Shown: positions 10,407-21,400, counted from the stretch's first letter. The stretch is 64,000 bases of DNA from Collinsella aerofaciens (GCF_015555045.1 NZ_JADNJQ010000003.1:51717-115716); one strand, 5' to 3'. Notes: a model not told the origin generated them from the letters alone. Made by a program: numbers and translations.

Positions 10407-10477
10407 ATTGTCACCTCCTCTGGGCAAATGTGGCTTCAGGTCGTGAAGGTGCGCCTGAAGCAGGAAAAGACTTGGTA

Positions 10478-10506
10478 ATAATATCTTTCAACCTCCTAGG
10501 CTGCAA
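10478..10506 (-). promoter_or_regulatory. Sigma-70 type promoter of the rpsF operon
   Basis: On the minus strand TTGCAG and TATTAT are separated by 17 bases, about 70 bases upstream of the rpsF start codon. Confidence 0.6.
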
Positions 10507-10866
10507 GAATATGCAGCTACAACCTCATGACCTCCACATATGCCCATACTCGCACGACGTTTCATGCGCATTCCAACCAAATGCTGACCAAAAGCTTGAC
10601 GGATCTGTGGACAAGATACGGTGCCGTGAGGACAAGCTGAGCCAAGTCGCAGGTCAACGGGCGCATGGTTGTGGTCGCAAAATGCATACCAGTGGCCCAC
10701 AGCACCACCCAAAGATTTTTAAATTCATTGCCAAATCGCTTATAAATACCCCTTTTGAACAATTGAGTTGATCAACTACGCTGGTCGGAAGCCGTTTTTT
10801 GGCATCTCAAACCCCGCTGCAACGCCAAACGCGGCCAAGCGTTTTAAAAAATGCCAACTTTTCTGT
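10507..10866. other. Intergenic stretch without a recognised gene
   Basis: About 360 bases lie between the rpsF promoter and the tRNA-Ser promoter. Only short open frames with no ribosome-binding site or recognisable protein features cross it. A single CTTGTCCACA (minus strand, about 10608-10617) resembles a DnaA box. I see nothing else. Confidence 0.5.
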
Positions 10867-10894
10867 TTGCACTGTGCGATTCCTCGTGTATACT
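10867..10894 (+). promoter_or_regulatory. Promoter of tRNA-Ser(GGA)
   Basis: TTGCAC and TATACT are separated by 16 bases. The -10 box ends 16 bases before the mature tRNA. Confidence 0.75.
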
Positions 10895-10910
10895 GACTTT
10901 CGCATTTAAC

Positions 10911-11001
10911 GGAGAGTTGTCCGAGTGGCCGAAGGAGCACGATTGGAAATCGTGTAGGCGTCAAAAGCGTCTCCAGGGTTCAAATCCCTGACTCTCCGCC
11001 A
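10911..11001 (+). tRNA. tRNA-Ser (anticodon GGA)
   Basis: A 91-base class II tRNA with a long variable arm. Acceptor GGAGAGT pairs with ACTCTCC, the anticodon loop is TTGGAAA, the T-loop is GTTCAAAT, and CCA is encoded. It reads UCC/UCU codons. Confidence 0.97.
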
Positions 11002-11010
11002 GTTAATTCC

Positions 11011-11040
11011 AAAGCAGGCCTTTGAGCCTGCTTTGTTTTT
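11011..11040 (+). terminator. Terminator after tRNA-Ser(GGA)
   Basis: AAAGCAGGC pairs with GCCTGCTTT around the loop CTTTGA, followed by GTTTTT. Confidence 0.88.
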
Positions 11041-11049
11041 ACCCCACGC

Positions 11050-11140
11050 GGAGGGGTGGCAGAGTGGTTGAATGCGGCGGTCTCGAAAACCGTTTGGCCT
11101 GTATAAGGTCACGAGGGTTCGAATCCCTCCTCCTCCGCCA
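11050..11140 (+). tRNA. tRNA-Ser (anticodon CGA)
   Basis: A 91-base class II tRNA with a long variable arm. The anticodon loop is TCTCGAAAA with CGA, the T-arm is GAGGGTTCGAATCCCTC, and CCA is encoded. It reads UCG. Its 3' end is copied in inverted orientation at 11206-11230. Confidence 0.97.
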
Positions 11141-11151
11141 TTTTGGTTGAG

Positions 11152-11184
11152 AAAGCTCCCAAGAATGGGAGCTTTTTTTGTTTT
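11152..11184 (+). terminator. Terminator after tRNA-Ser(CGA)
   Basis: AAAGCTCCC pairs with GGGAGCTTT and is followed by a T-run. Confidence 0.88.
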
Positions 11185-11205
11185 GAGTCTCTAACAAGCA
11201 AATAC

Positions 11206-11354
11206 GGCGGAGGAGGAGGGATTCGAACCCGCCAGGGCGCGACGCGTAAAGAAAACGCGCCCGTGGCGCGTTTTTAGCGCAGCGCGGTCGGCGTAAGCCG
11301 ACCGGATAAATTTTGAGCAAAGCTCAAAATTTGAACATCCCTCCTATTCAGCCA
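11206..11354. repeat. tRNA-end-capped triple-hairpin element downstream of tRNA-Ser
   Basis: Bases 11206-11230 are an exact inverted copy of the last 25 bases before the final A of tRNA-Ser(CGA) (11115-11139). Three hairpins follow in a row: AAAACGCGC with GCGCGTTTT (11252-11274), CGGTCGGC with GCCGACCG (11285-11304), and AAATTTTGAGC with GCTCAAAATTT (11308-11332). The element ends in GAACATCCCTCCTATTCAGC plus CA, a decayed direct copy of the same tRNA 3' end. A related element follows tRNA-Gly at 54.55 kb with the same order of parts. I see no protein gene inside. Confidence 0.7.
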
Positions 11355-11510
11355 CGCCCCCATCGCGTTCAGCATCAGTCCAGATCCCCAAACATGGGAC
11401 CTACGCCCCCACCCGATCCCAACCGTTTACCGAGCAATAGGGTCGCCACGCCCACCAACCATGTACTATGTACGGGCATTGTCTAAACCCACAACCCAAA
11501 GGACCCCATC

Positions 11511-12200
11511 TTGCCCGTCGTCGCCGCTATGACCGTTACCTCACACGCCACGGATGCCATGGTCGCCATCCCGTTTTGGCTCGAAATGTTCGCCGTCGTC
11601 GCGGCATCGATCTCGGGCGTGTTGGTCGCACGCGAGCACAAACTCGACCTGGTGGGCGCCGTCGCGCTCGCCGTGGTCTGTGGCTTGGGCGGCGGTCTTT
11701 TACGCGACATGACGCTGCAGGTGGGCAACGTCTACATCCTCAACCAGCCAATGGCGCTGCCGCTTTCCATTGCCACGGCAGCCATCATCTACATTTTCCC
11801 GGCAATCGTCGACAAACCCGAAAAACTCATTCCCCTGCTCGACATCATCTCGGTCGGCATCTATGCCGCCACCGGAGCGGACAAGGCGCTGGTCTACGGC
11901 TTTGCACCGGCGGTGTGCATCATGATGGGCTTTTTTACCGCGGTGGGCGGCGGCATGTTGCGCGACGGCTTTATGGGCGTGGTTCCGGGCATTTTCCAAC
12001 GTACTAACTTTTATGCCATCGCCGCCATCGCCGGATCGACAAGCTATGTGTGTCTCGTTATGAGCGGCATCATGAGCAATGTCGCCGCGCTGGTCGTATG
12101 CGTTGTCGTGACCATGGGTCTGCGCTGGCTCTCGCTGCGCTTTGACATCAAAAGCCCCACCGAGGAAGACATCGCACGCTTTTTGCACCGCAAAAAATAG
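11511..12200 (+). CDS. TRIC/UPF0126-family membrane protein
   Basis: This 229-residue polytopic protein belongs to the UPF0126 family (YicG/YadS relatives), which share the fold of trimeric intracellular cation channels; some members transport glycine. It has six to seven hydrophobic segments arranged as an internal duplication, seen in the paired motifs GGGLLRDMTL (about residue 62) and GGGMLRDGFM (about 145), each marking one three-helix repeat. I use a TTG start at 11511 with AAAGGA seven bases upstream; the next ATG at 11529 has no ribosome-binding site. It is monocistronic, between the tRNA-Ser element and an unrelated secreted protein. The transported ion or solute is unknown. Confidence 0.88.
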   Translation: MPVVAAMTVTSHATDAMVAIPFWLEMFAVVAASISGVLVAREHKLDLVGAVALAVVCGLGGGLLRDMTLQVGNVYILNQPMALPLSIATAAIIYIFPAIVDKPEKLIPLLDIISVGIYAATGADKALVYGFAPAVCIMMGFFTAVGGGMLRDGFMGVVPGIFQRTNFYAIAAIAGSTSYVCLVMSGIMSNVAALVVCVVVTMGLRWLSLRFDIKSPTEEDIARFLHRKK

Positions 12201-12269
12201 GTGGCGCGGGCCCATCCTTCGAAATGCAACCGAGAGGTTCTTTTAGAGCGCCCGCGCGTTGGGTACCCT

Positions 12270-12294
12270 GTTAGGTATATGCCAAACACCTAAC
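12270..12294. promoter_or_regulatory. Inverted repeat in the leader of the beta-helix protein gene
   Basis: GTTAGGT (12270-12276) and ACCTAAC (12288-12294) face each other across 11 bases, ending 13 bases before the start codon. The half-sites match the palindrome TTAGGTACCTAA found at 36398 and 39903, so a common regulator is conceivable. Confidence 0.3.
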
Positions 12295-12307
12295 AAAAGG
12301 ATCAACC

Positions 12308-13453
12308 ATGGCTTTCAATCAAACCGCGGCGGCGCCGTCACACAAGATGCGTCGCTGCCTGCTTATGGCATTCGCGCTCATCGCGCTGGCGATCACCGCG
12401 CTTCCCACGGCGTCGTTCGCCGGCACGGACACCGCAGGCAACGTACTTGCGACCGACAATGACGCCAATCCGTCCGGCGTCGAAGGTGACCTGTACTGGG
12501 CAGGTCAGGACCTCAACTTGGACGATACGTCCATCGACCGCGATATCATCGCCGCGGGCGATACCCTCTCGATCCGCGACTGCACAGTGGGCGGCGCCGT
12601 CCGTCTGGCGGCACGCACCATCGATATTGCCAAGACCGCGGTTGATGGCAGCGTGACCATCGCTGGCCAGCATGTCGTGCTCAATTCCGACAGCACCGCC
12701 AACTGTTTCTACGCGATAGGCGAGACGGTTGCTCTGCGAGGCTCCACCAAGTCGGCAGCGCTCGCGGGCGATACGGTGACCATCGATGGCACCATCGATG
12801 GCGATGTCGAGGTTTGGGCCGACAAACTCATCCTAGGCAAGAACGCCCACATCACCGGCACCGTGAACGCGCACGTCTCCGAGGACCCCGAGCGTGCCGC
12901 GGGAGCCGAGGTCGGCGCGCTCAAGATCGACCGCACCGAGAACGAGGATACTTCCACCGTTAACGATGTCATCGGCGGCATCGTCGCCGCGGCACTCTCG
13001 ACCTGCTTTGTCGCTCTGCTGCTCGAGCTCGTCTTTCCGCGCGCGACCGCCGGCGCCGCCGGCATGCTCCACCAGCGCCCCATGCCCCTGTGGGTGAGCG
13101 GTCTTCTGGGCACGATTGCTATCGCCCCCGCCGTCCTACTGCTGATTATCTCTATCGCTGGTCTGTCGCTTGCTGGAACCCTCTTGTGCGGCGTTATCGG
13201 CATCGCATTGGTGTCGAGTGCCTTTTCGGGGTGCGCGCTCGCCCGCATGGTCGGACACAACCAAAACCGCTACGCCATGGCAGCCGTGGGCGGCATAATC
13301 GCAGGCGCCCTCACGGGGCTTCCCCTCGTAGGTGACTTCATCAGCGGCGTGGCCTTTGTCTTTATGCTCGGCTACGTTATCCAGATCATCTGGCGAAACG
13401 CCCGCCTCAAGCCGCAGCAGCCGGCTAACATGCCAGGACTCCCCACCGCTTAG
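12308..13453 (+). CDS. Secreted beta-helix/bactofilin-like domain protein with C-terminal membrane segments
   Basis: This 381-residue protein begins with a positively charged signal-like segment (KMRRCLLMAFALIALAITAL, processing after about residue 37). A run of short beta-strand repeats follows at 60-200, with recurrent D/G turns such as SIRDCTVGGAVRLAARTIDI, TAVDGSVTIAGQHVVL and GDTVTIDGTIDGDVEVWADK, as in bactofilin and polymer-forming beta-helices. Three to four hydrophobic helices follow at 225-370. The topology suggests an extracytoplasmic helix anchored by a membrane domain. It has AAAGGATC before the ATG at 12308 and is monocistronic. The function is unknown; a role in envelope organisation is a guess from the fold. 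Confidence 0.7.
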   Translation: MAFNQTAAAPSHKMRRCLLMAFALIALAITALPTASFAGTDTAGNVLATDNDANPSGVEGDLYWAGQDLNLDDTSIDRDIIAAGDTLSIRDCTVGGAVRLAARTIDIAKTAVDGSVTIAGQHVVLNSDSTANCFYAIGETVALRGSTKSAALAGDTVTIDGTIDGDVEVWADKLILGKNAHITGTVNAHVSEDPERAAGAEVGALKIDRTENEDTSTVNDVIGGIVAAALSTCFVALLLELVFPRATAGAAGMLHQRPMPLWVSGLLGTIAIAPAVLLLIISIAGLSLAGTLLCGVIGIALVSSAFSGCALARMVGHNQNRYAMAAVGGIIAGALTGLPLVGDFISGVAFVFMLGYVIQIIWRNARLKPQQPANMPGLPTA

Positions 13454-13500
13454 CCACCAACCACCACAAAGGTGCCAGGTTACTTTGCACCAACAAACGA

Positions 13501-13544
13501 GGCGGGGCACTCGGTCATATCGACCGGGTGCCCCGCTTTTCATG
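13501..13544 (+). terminator. Strong terminator after the beta-helix protein gene
   Basis: GCGGGGCACTCGGTC pairs almost perfectly with CGACCGGGTGCCCCGC and is followed by TTTT. It lies between convergent genes and could act in both directions. Confidence 0.85.
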
Positions 13545-13645
13545 GAGGGTTCTCTAGTAACTTTTTCAAAACCAATGATCATCAGGTCGGTAGGCCTACG
13601 CATCACTCGCTACGGAGGCAGTTCGCCATTGAGCAGAGGGGATAA

Positions 13646-15292
13646 TTATTTTTCACGGCGACCTCCTCCCCGCTTGATGACGAGCGCGACAACAATAACC
13701 GCCACTCCGATGGCAGCCAAAACCGCCACTAGCACCAACGTTCTATCTCCCGTCGAGGGCATAAAGCCTCGACTTGCTTCTTTGCTTGGGGTGTTGAGCA
13801 CCGACAGCTCAATCGAACCCGTCCCGGCATCGGCGGTATCAACCCGCAGAGGGCTTTCGGCCGACACGGTCACCTTGGGCTTCGCGACTGCAACCTGTTT
13901 AACGTCCAATCCCTCGGCCGTAACCGTCACCGTACGTTTGCCTTCAAAGGCGGTGTAGCCCTTGGGAGCCGCGACCTCCTCGACGGTGTAGACACCCGCG
14001 TCAACACCGCTCAATTCCACATGGCCATCCGCGCCCGTGGTGACGCACGCGTCGGCATCCGTCGACCACGAGCCGTCGGTCGTTAGGATGCGCCCGCGGT
14101 CATCGATGATGCGCAATTTGGCGCCCGCGAGCGGTTTATCGTCCGAGCTTGAGCGCTTGATGAGGCTGAGTCCCCAGGTGTAGGCGCACGCGTCATCGCT
14201 CGGCGTGCGGGTGAAGCCGGCGTCACCGGACTGGTCGGCAAAGGGAGAGCGCGGATAGCGCAGGTAGACCTCGTTGGGGTTGCCCTTCGCGATGCCGTGG
14301 TTGCATGCGCTGCTGAGCGGCGCATTGTACACGGCGACCACGCGGGCGCCCGCGGTAAAGGCGTCGGCCCCGCCGAGCGCGGCGATCAGGTCGCCGGTGC
14401 GCACGGTGAAGGTCTTACCGTCGACCGAGACCCCGCACTGGGCCGTGATGTCGGTCCAGCCCTTCGCGGGCTCGGTGCCGGCGCGGCCGTCCTTGCCGGT
14501 CGGGACGGCGTCAAAGCCGCCGTCCGCGCCCGCCGCCACGTACACGCGCATGCTCGCGGCCACCTTGGAGGGGTCGAGTCCCGCGCCCATGGTGTCGACG
14601 AACCGCACCGTATAGGTGTCGTAGGCCGTGAGCCCGGCCGGGACCGTAGCCGAGAGGCGCCAGTACAGGTCGTCGGCGACCGTGGCGTCGGCGGCCTTCT
14701 GCCATGCAGTGGTGCTGTCCTCCAGCACGTGCTTGGCGACCTTGGGCGTCGCAGCCTTGGGCTTGACGGTGACGGCGCTGCCGCCGACCAGGGCCATGAT
14801 CGGCGCGGTGCCGGCCTCGCCCTGGGCGATGGCGTCGTCGTCGGCGACGATGAGCCAGTATCCGCTGGGCAGCTCGGCCACCGTGCCCGCGTTAAGGGCC
14901 ACGGAAGGGACGCCGGATCTGCAAATTGCTCTGGCGAGTTTTGTCGCCAGCGCGGTCGTCATGTGTCCGTCGCCATTCATCCATTCGGCAGCCTCTTGCG
15001 CCGTCGATGCCGAGCTATCAAGCCCCACGTCATGAAGCACCGGGAGAACGGCCTGGCAAACGGCATCATTCGCCCACGTTACGTCAGTTGCAATTTTTTG
15101 GTCAGTATCGGCGTCGTCGACAACGGTCGCCGAAAAGAGCCGGTACGCGTCATACCGCGTCGCAACCGTACCGTCCACCGTAATGGCTCCAGTGCCTGCC
15201 GCGCGGGCCATCCCGGGCAACATCGCAAAAGAGAGCATTGCGACCGTAACTATTGTCGCGATAGCCAACAAGCGGCGGCAAAGCCTACTCAC
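13646..15292 (-). CDS. Sortase-anchored fimbrial backbone-type pilin
   Basis: This 548-residue surface protein has a signal peptide ending near AMLPGMARAAG and a pilin N-terminal domain. Near residue 170 comes TVKPKAATPKVAKHV, whose lysine is a candidate for cross-linking to the next subunit. Central isopeptide-type domains follow. A Cna_B/SpaA domain (KPLAGAKLRIIDDRGRILT) carries the E-box YTVEEVAAPKGY. The C terminus has the sorting signal FMPSTGD, a hydrophobic segment and KRGGGRREK. MPSTG departs from LPxTG in the first position. Translation starts at GTG 15292, overlapping the end of the upstream large subunit gene by 8 bases, so the two are translationally coupled. No sortase gene is near, so anchoring must rely on one elsewhere. 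Confidence 0.85.
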   Translation of the reverse strand: MSRLCRRLLAIATIVTVAMLSFAMLPGMARAAGTGAITVDGTVATRYDAYRLFSATVVDDADTDQKIATDVTWANDAVCQAVLPVLHDVGLDSSASTAQEAAEWMNGDGHMTTALATKLARAICRSGVPSVALNAGTVAELPSGYWLIVADDDAIAQGEAGTAPIMALVGGSAVTVKPKAATPKVAKHVLEDSTTAWQKAADATVADDLYWRLSATVPAGLTAYDTYTVRFVDTMGAGLDPSKVAASMRVYVAAGADGGFDAVPTGKDGRAGTEPAKGWTDITAQCGVSVDGKTFTVRTGDLIAALGGADAFTAGARVVAVYNAPLSSACNHGIAKGNPNEVYLRYPRSPFADQSGDAGFTRTPSDDACAYTWGLSLIKRSSSDDKPLAGAKLRIIDDRGRILTTDGSWSTDADACVTTGADGHVELSGVDAGVYTVEEVAAPKGYTAFEGKRTVTVTAEGLDVKQVAVAKPKVTVSAESPLRVDTADAGTGSIELSVLNTPSKEASRGFMPSTGDRTLVLVAVLAAIGVAVIVVALVIKRGGGRREK

Positions 15293-18200
15293 GGCTACCA
15301 CCTCGACCTTGATCGCGATGGCGACGAGTATGCATCCATGTCGCAGCAAAACACAGCATCGAAGCACCAGCTAAATACGTCATAGTCAAACCAGCCCCGC
15401 CCGCCTCAGGTAGCGTGGTCGAATACTTGTTGATAAAAGTCGGCGGCACCTGGGAGTCATCGTCATACTTGACGACGGTGTCGAGCTGCTCATTTTTATT
15501 GTCGATAGTCACGTTAACCGTGACATTGTGCCCGACTGTGTCGTAAGTGATGTGGTCCTTGACGTTGTTCTCGGCGCCCTCGGGGACGACCTCAGAGATG
15601 GTGTAAGTGTAGGTATCGGCCTTGTTGTAGTCGACGTTGAAGGAGACATTGCCCTCGGCGTCATTAGTCACCGTCTGGAGCACCTTGCCCTCGGCATCCT
15701 TGAGCTCGAACGAGAACTGTCCCGCCTTGAAGGTGCCACCTTCAAGCACTTTCTTTGCTTTAATAACCGCAGAGCCCGTTAGGCGATTGTCGTAGATCCA
15801 GATCTCGTCCTTTTTGTCATCGCCGATGATTTCGGAGTCTTTGACGATGCTCTTCGCTTTATTGAGCTCAGTTTGATACTCCTCATCGTCAGCATTGCCC
15901 TTAAGCATGATCCACGTGGGCGCCGCCGCGGCATAGCCGTCAGGCGCTTTCGTCTCCACGAGCTGGTAGAGCACGCAATTTACCATCGCCTTGCCTTCTG
16001 CGCCAAACGAGATTTTGCCGTTGGCGTCGGTGGGGACGGCTTCAAACTTAGTCCTTGCATTCTCGATACCCACCGTTGCAACCTGGTCCATATTCACGCT
16101 GTAGAGCGTAAACTCCGCACGCTCGAGCGTCGCACCGACCTGCTGGGCGTCGTACTTGGTCATCGTGATGCCGTAGCCGTTGCCACCTGCGCTGGCAGAA
16201 GCTTTTTTAATTTCCCATGTTTGATCATCAGTCGCAGAACCGTCCTTCACACCCGTAAGCATGGCGGTATTGGAAAGAGGAACCTTGTTGCCAGGATTTC
16301 CGCTCGGGATGACCTCGTACTCGACCTTGAGGTATTTCTCATCGGGCACGTTAAGTGTCAATCTCGTACATGAGCCAGATTCGTTGTTGACCTGCTCCAT
16401 CTTTGACGAATAATCCTTATCGGCCAGCTCAGACCAATCGTTGTTCACGCGCTCATAGACCTTAAGCGTCGACGGCACCAACGTGCACTTGGCATCCATG
16501 GTATCGACCAGCTCGAGAACACCAGCGCCACTCTTAAGATCGACAGCTGACTCGTTAACGAAAATGGTGTACTTGATGCGATTGCTATTGTCGACCTGTT
16601 CGCCGGTCTTCTCGATAACGTTGTTCTTAATGGTGACAGCACCACTGCCAGAGTCGAATTTCTTGCTTCCCGACTCGGCGCGCGCAGAATTGGTGAACTT
16701 CACCTCGTTCGTGGAGGTATCGAGCTCACCGCGCTTGACCGCTGTCTGATACGTAAGCTTGACATAACCGGCATAGCTTTCAAGCTTAGTCGTAGGAATA
16801 GAAAAGGTGACAGTGTTGCCATCACTCTTGACACTATCGGTGACAAGCGGTTGGCTATCAACGACCGTCTCGGCCTCGCTTCCGCGATGGAGCCCCGTAT
16901 GTTTATCATAGGGATTCTGCACGAGCGTATACTTTGCGGAATTCGCAACATAGCTCATACCATCCGGAAGGCTATCAACGATATTCAGCGGTTTCCCGCC
17001 CAGCTTTCCAGCTCCAAAGTATTCGAACTCGCCATTTGCGCCCTTATTACCCTTTTGGCGGTTTGCATACACCGTCCAGTCGACGATCCAGGCGCCCTTC
17101 TCATCCGAGCCGTCAACGGTATGCCAATCGAAGTTCTCAACCCAAGACACCTTCGACTCCGCTTCCGGCTTCTCGACCGCGGGCTTCGTTTCTTGGTTGA
17201 CAACGTACTTGACGGGTTCGGTGAACGACCACTTTAATTTCAGGCCCGGCGCGCTGACCGACGCAAAGTTTGAGTACCAGCCCGACAGCTCTTCTGATGT
17301 GGTGTCGTAGGTGATAACGGCGTAGTCCTCTTTCTCGAGGGCGTCTTTCACTTTGTTGGTAACGATGATTTTGAGGTCGTAGTTTTCCTTTGTTTCATTA
17401 CCCGGAAAGCTAGCCGTTGGATTCCAGTCGGCGCCCCGTTCCAGCACGGTATCGCCGATTTTAATGGTAATGGAGCTTTCGTCGACACCAAGTTTCTGCG
17501 ACCATGCCGACTGAAACGTGTCCTTCACCGTCACCTCGTCTGGATGGACCGCATTGACGATCGCCTTCAGCGCGACCTTCGTCTCCCATGTCGCCCTGCC
17601 CGTCGTCGCCGCCTCATTGGATCTCACGAGCCTCTTGGTGATCGGCACAACACCCGTCAGCTGCGGCGTGAAACTGCCTTCATCGGTACCGGAAACGGAG
17701 CCTTCACGCTCGATGGTCGCGTTGTTGCGCACGGTGTCGTACGAGCTCGTATCGTTCATCTTGGTGTGATAAACGATGCAGTAGGTGGCGTACTTATCCT
17801 CAAGGTTGTTCGGGAACGTATAGGAAAAGAAATTATCCTTAGGTTCAAGTTTTCTTTCACAAATCTTGACTCCGCTCGCCTCCGAGTCGCCTTTGTAAAC
17901 CGTAAAGTTGCCCGTATACGTCTGTTTTCCGTCCAGATTATCGGTGAACATGTATCCGCTCATGTCGGCCTTGAGCTTGCCTTGGTTGAGCTTGACCGTC
18001 CACTTGATGTCCGACGGTGTGCCCGATCCGTTGGACTTGTCAATCATGTCGTAGCCGAATGTAACAGGCTCAGCCGTAGCTGTTTTGTTGTCGCCGTCGG
18101 TTGAACCAGCCCAATTCCACATTGCCGTATTGTCAGCTTTGATCAAATCGCCGCTGTTTGCCGAAACGCCGCTCTTCAGCTCCGTTTCGTACGTGATCGT

Positions 18201-19019
18201 GTGGTCGCCTTGGGAAAGATTGCCCAGGCTGTCGAGGGTCGCGACCTGGCTGTCGATCTTCGGCTGGGGTTCGAGCTTCGTGCCGTCGAGTGCGAAGCTG
18301 CCTATCACAAAGTTGAAGTTGTCGCCCAGCGCGTCGGTTAACTTGACATTCGTGGCATACGACTCGACGGTGAGTTTAACGGTCCAGGTAACCTTGGCCA
18401 CGCCATCTACTCCCTGGAAGAAGGTCCCCGACTTCGTCCCTGTGACTTTGCCGTCTTTGGTAGGGATATTGATCGTTCCCGCACCAGGAAACACGACAGA
18501 TGCGTTGCTACCAGAACCGACATTCTTGTTTTTAAGCTGGAACGAGAAGTTTGCCGCGACATGAATGTTCGCAGGATTCCGTTCAAGCCAGCCCTTGTCA
18601 AACGTAAAGACAACCTTATTACCTTCGATCTTCCACGTGCCAGCTTGGGCGGCAGAAGATTCCGGACCCTCCATGAGGTTGCCACCTGCGTCATCAACGA
18701 CGATGGTGCCTGGCAGCTCATAGACAGCGATGTTGTTCCCAGACGAAGGCGCCTTACCGCTTTTAAATTGTGCCGAAAAAGCTCCGTAGAGCTTCGAAGT
18801 AGACGTTACGGCAGTATCACCCAAAGGCTTATTATGGTTCTCATCGGTATACAGCTTGACCTCAACCGTTGCCGTATCGCCGTTGATCTCAATCGGCGTC
18901 GGCGTCGTCACATCCTCGGCGCGCTCGGGGGCTGCGCCGTGAAATACTGCGGCGGTGAGGCTAATCAAAATGAAAATCAGAGCCGCCATACCCAGCGACC
19001 GTGAGCGGTGTACGTCCAT
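15285..19019 (-). CDS. Large sortase-anchored pilus/adhesin protein with Cna_B and FctA-like domains
   Basis: This 1244-residue protein has an N-terminal signal segment (GMAALIFILISLTAAVFHGA). A long array of immunoglobulin-like isopeptide domains follows, with recurring units such as VTWTVKLTVESYATNVKLTD, IKWTVKLNQGKL and RIKYTIFVNESAVDL. A Cna_B domain with E-box YQLVETKAPDGY lies around 1040. A pilin domain of the FctA/Spy0128 type sits before the C terminus (FSFELKDAEGKVLQTVTNDA, YTISEVVPEG). The LPEAG sorting motif, a hydrophobic stretch and HTRRHRDQGRG end the protein. It is first in a two-gene operon and is probably the tip or ancillary adhesin. ATG at 19019 has AGGGGAC upstream. The roles of the two subunits are inferred from size and order. 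Confidence 0.85.
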   Translation of the reverse strand: MDVHRSRSLGMAALIFILISLTAAVFHGAAPERAEDVTTPTPIEINGDTATVEVKLYTDENHNKPLGDTAVTSTSKLYGAFSAQFKSGKAPSSGNNIAVYELPGTIVVDDAGGNLMEGPESSAAQAGTWKIEGNKVVFTFDKGWLERNPANIHVAANFSFQLKNKNVGSGSNASVVFPGAGTINIPTKDGKVTGTKSGTFFQGVDGVAKVTWTVKLTVESYATNVKLTDALGDNFNFVIGSFALDGTKLEPQPKIDSQVATLDSLGNLSQGDHTITYETELKSGVSANSGDLIKADNTAMWNWAGSTDGDNKTATAEPVTFGYDMIDKSNGSGTPSDIKWTVKLNQGKLKADMSGYMFTDNLDGKQTYTGNFTVYKGDSEASGVKICERKLEPKDNFFSYTFPNNLEDKYATYCIVYHTKMNDTSSYDTVRNNATIEREGSVSGTDEGSFTPQLTGVVPITKRLVRSNEAATTGRATWETKVALKAIVNAVHPDEVTVKDTFQSAWSQKLGVDESSITIKIGDTVLERGADWNPTASFPGNETKENYDLKIIVTNKVKDALEKEDYAVITYDTTSEELSGWYSNFASVSAPGLKLKWSFTEPVKYVVNQETKPAVEKPEAESKVSWVENFDWHTVDGSDEKGAWIVDWTVYANRQKGNKGANGEFEYFGAGKLGGKPLNIVDSLPDGMSYVANSAKYTLVQNPYDKHTGLHRGSEAETVVDSQPLVTDSVKSDGNTVTFSIPTTKLESYAGYVKLTYQTAVKRGELDTSTNEVKFTNSARAESGSKKFDSGSGAVTIKNNVIEKTGEQVDNSNRIKYTIFVNESAVDLKSGAGVLELVDTMDAKCTLVPSTLKVYERVNNDWSELADKDYSSKMEQVNNESGSCTRLTLNVPDEKYLKVEYEVIPSGNPGNKVPLSNTAMLTGVKDGSATDDQTWEIKKASASAGGNGYGITMTKYDAQQVGATLERAEFTLYSVNMDQVATVGIENARTKFEAVPTDANGKISFGAEGKAMVNCVLYQLVETKAPDGYAAAAPTWIMLKGNADDEEYQTELNKAKSIVKDSEIIGDDKKDEIWIYDNRLTGSAVIKAKKVLEGGTFKAGQFSFELKDAEGKVLQTVTNDAEGNVSFNVDYNKADTYTYTISEVVPEGAENNVKDHITYDTVGHNVTVNVTIDNKNEQLDTVVKYDDDSQVPPTFINKYSTTLPEAGGAGLTMTYLAGASMLCFAATWMHTRRHRDQGRGGSRE

Positions 19020-19383
19020 AGTTGTCCCCTAATTCCTACAACACAGTGTGGAATACGGCGAATCGTCGGATCGAGCACAAGCCCCAACATCAACGAGAAC
19101 CTACCTAGCGCATTGCAAGAACCCATTGGGGAGCACCTTCTAAGACGGTTCGTCTATGCCACAATGCATAAAATAATATATAGATACCAATCATGTAAAC
19201 CGCAGGTCAATAGGTCTTTTAATTTAATACCAGTTGATATTTATCTGTTAACAGTTTTGCATCATACCGGCTATATTCAGTGGAATTATGTATATGTTTA
19301 AACAACTTTACTTTGACTGGGAAGCCAATCGGAGGGATAGTCGCCCCAGCTGTGGTGCAAACTAACCCGTCCCCCTTGCACCA
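19020..19383. other. AT-rich leader region of the pilus operon
   Basis: About 360 bases without a gene. The stretch 19150-19320 is much richer in A+T than its surroundings and should hold the pilus operon promoter on the minus strand; TTTACA with TATTAT 15 bases apart (about 19175-19200) is a weak candidate. CCCCAA and TTGGGG in the leader (about 19085-19130) could pair. A 25-codon frame at 19287 lacks a ribosome-binding site and is not called. Confidence 0.4.
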
Positions 19384-19420
19384 AAAAGGGCGCCGACCAT
19401 CACGGTCGACGCCCTTTCTT
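19384..19420 (-). terminator. Terminator of typA
   Basis: AAGGGCG-CCGACC pairs with CGGTCGACGCCCTT around ATCA, followed on the minus strand by TTTTTGG. Confidence 0.85.
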
Positions 19421-19444
19421 GTTAGACGCTATAAAGACCAGCGC

Positions 19445-21283
<1,839 letters not shown>

Positions 21284-21400
21284 GTAGTTCCCCTATCTTC
21301 TATCCATATACAAACGGCACGCGTATGCGGCCCGCCCAGCGATACAACGCTCAGCGGGAATATTGAGCCTTTTACCGAAAACTCGTTTATTTTAGCGATT

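Noticed and set aside
10488..10762. Short minus-strand frames upstream of rpsF
   Set aside because: They cross the rpsF promoter, lack ribosome-binding sites and show no protein-like features.
11039..11320. Minus-strand frame of 93 codons over tRNA-Ser
   Set aside because: It reads the complement of the tRNA and of the hairpin element; no start signal.
19287..19364. 25-codon frame starting MYMFKQLYFDWE in the pilus leader
   Set aside because: No ribosome-binding site, and followed immediately by typA terminator sequence.
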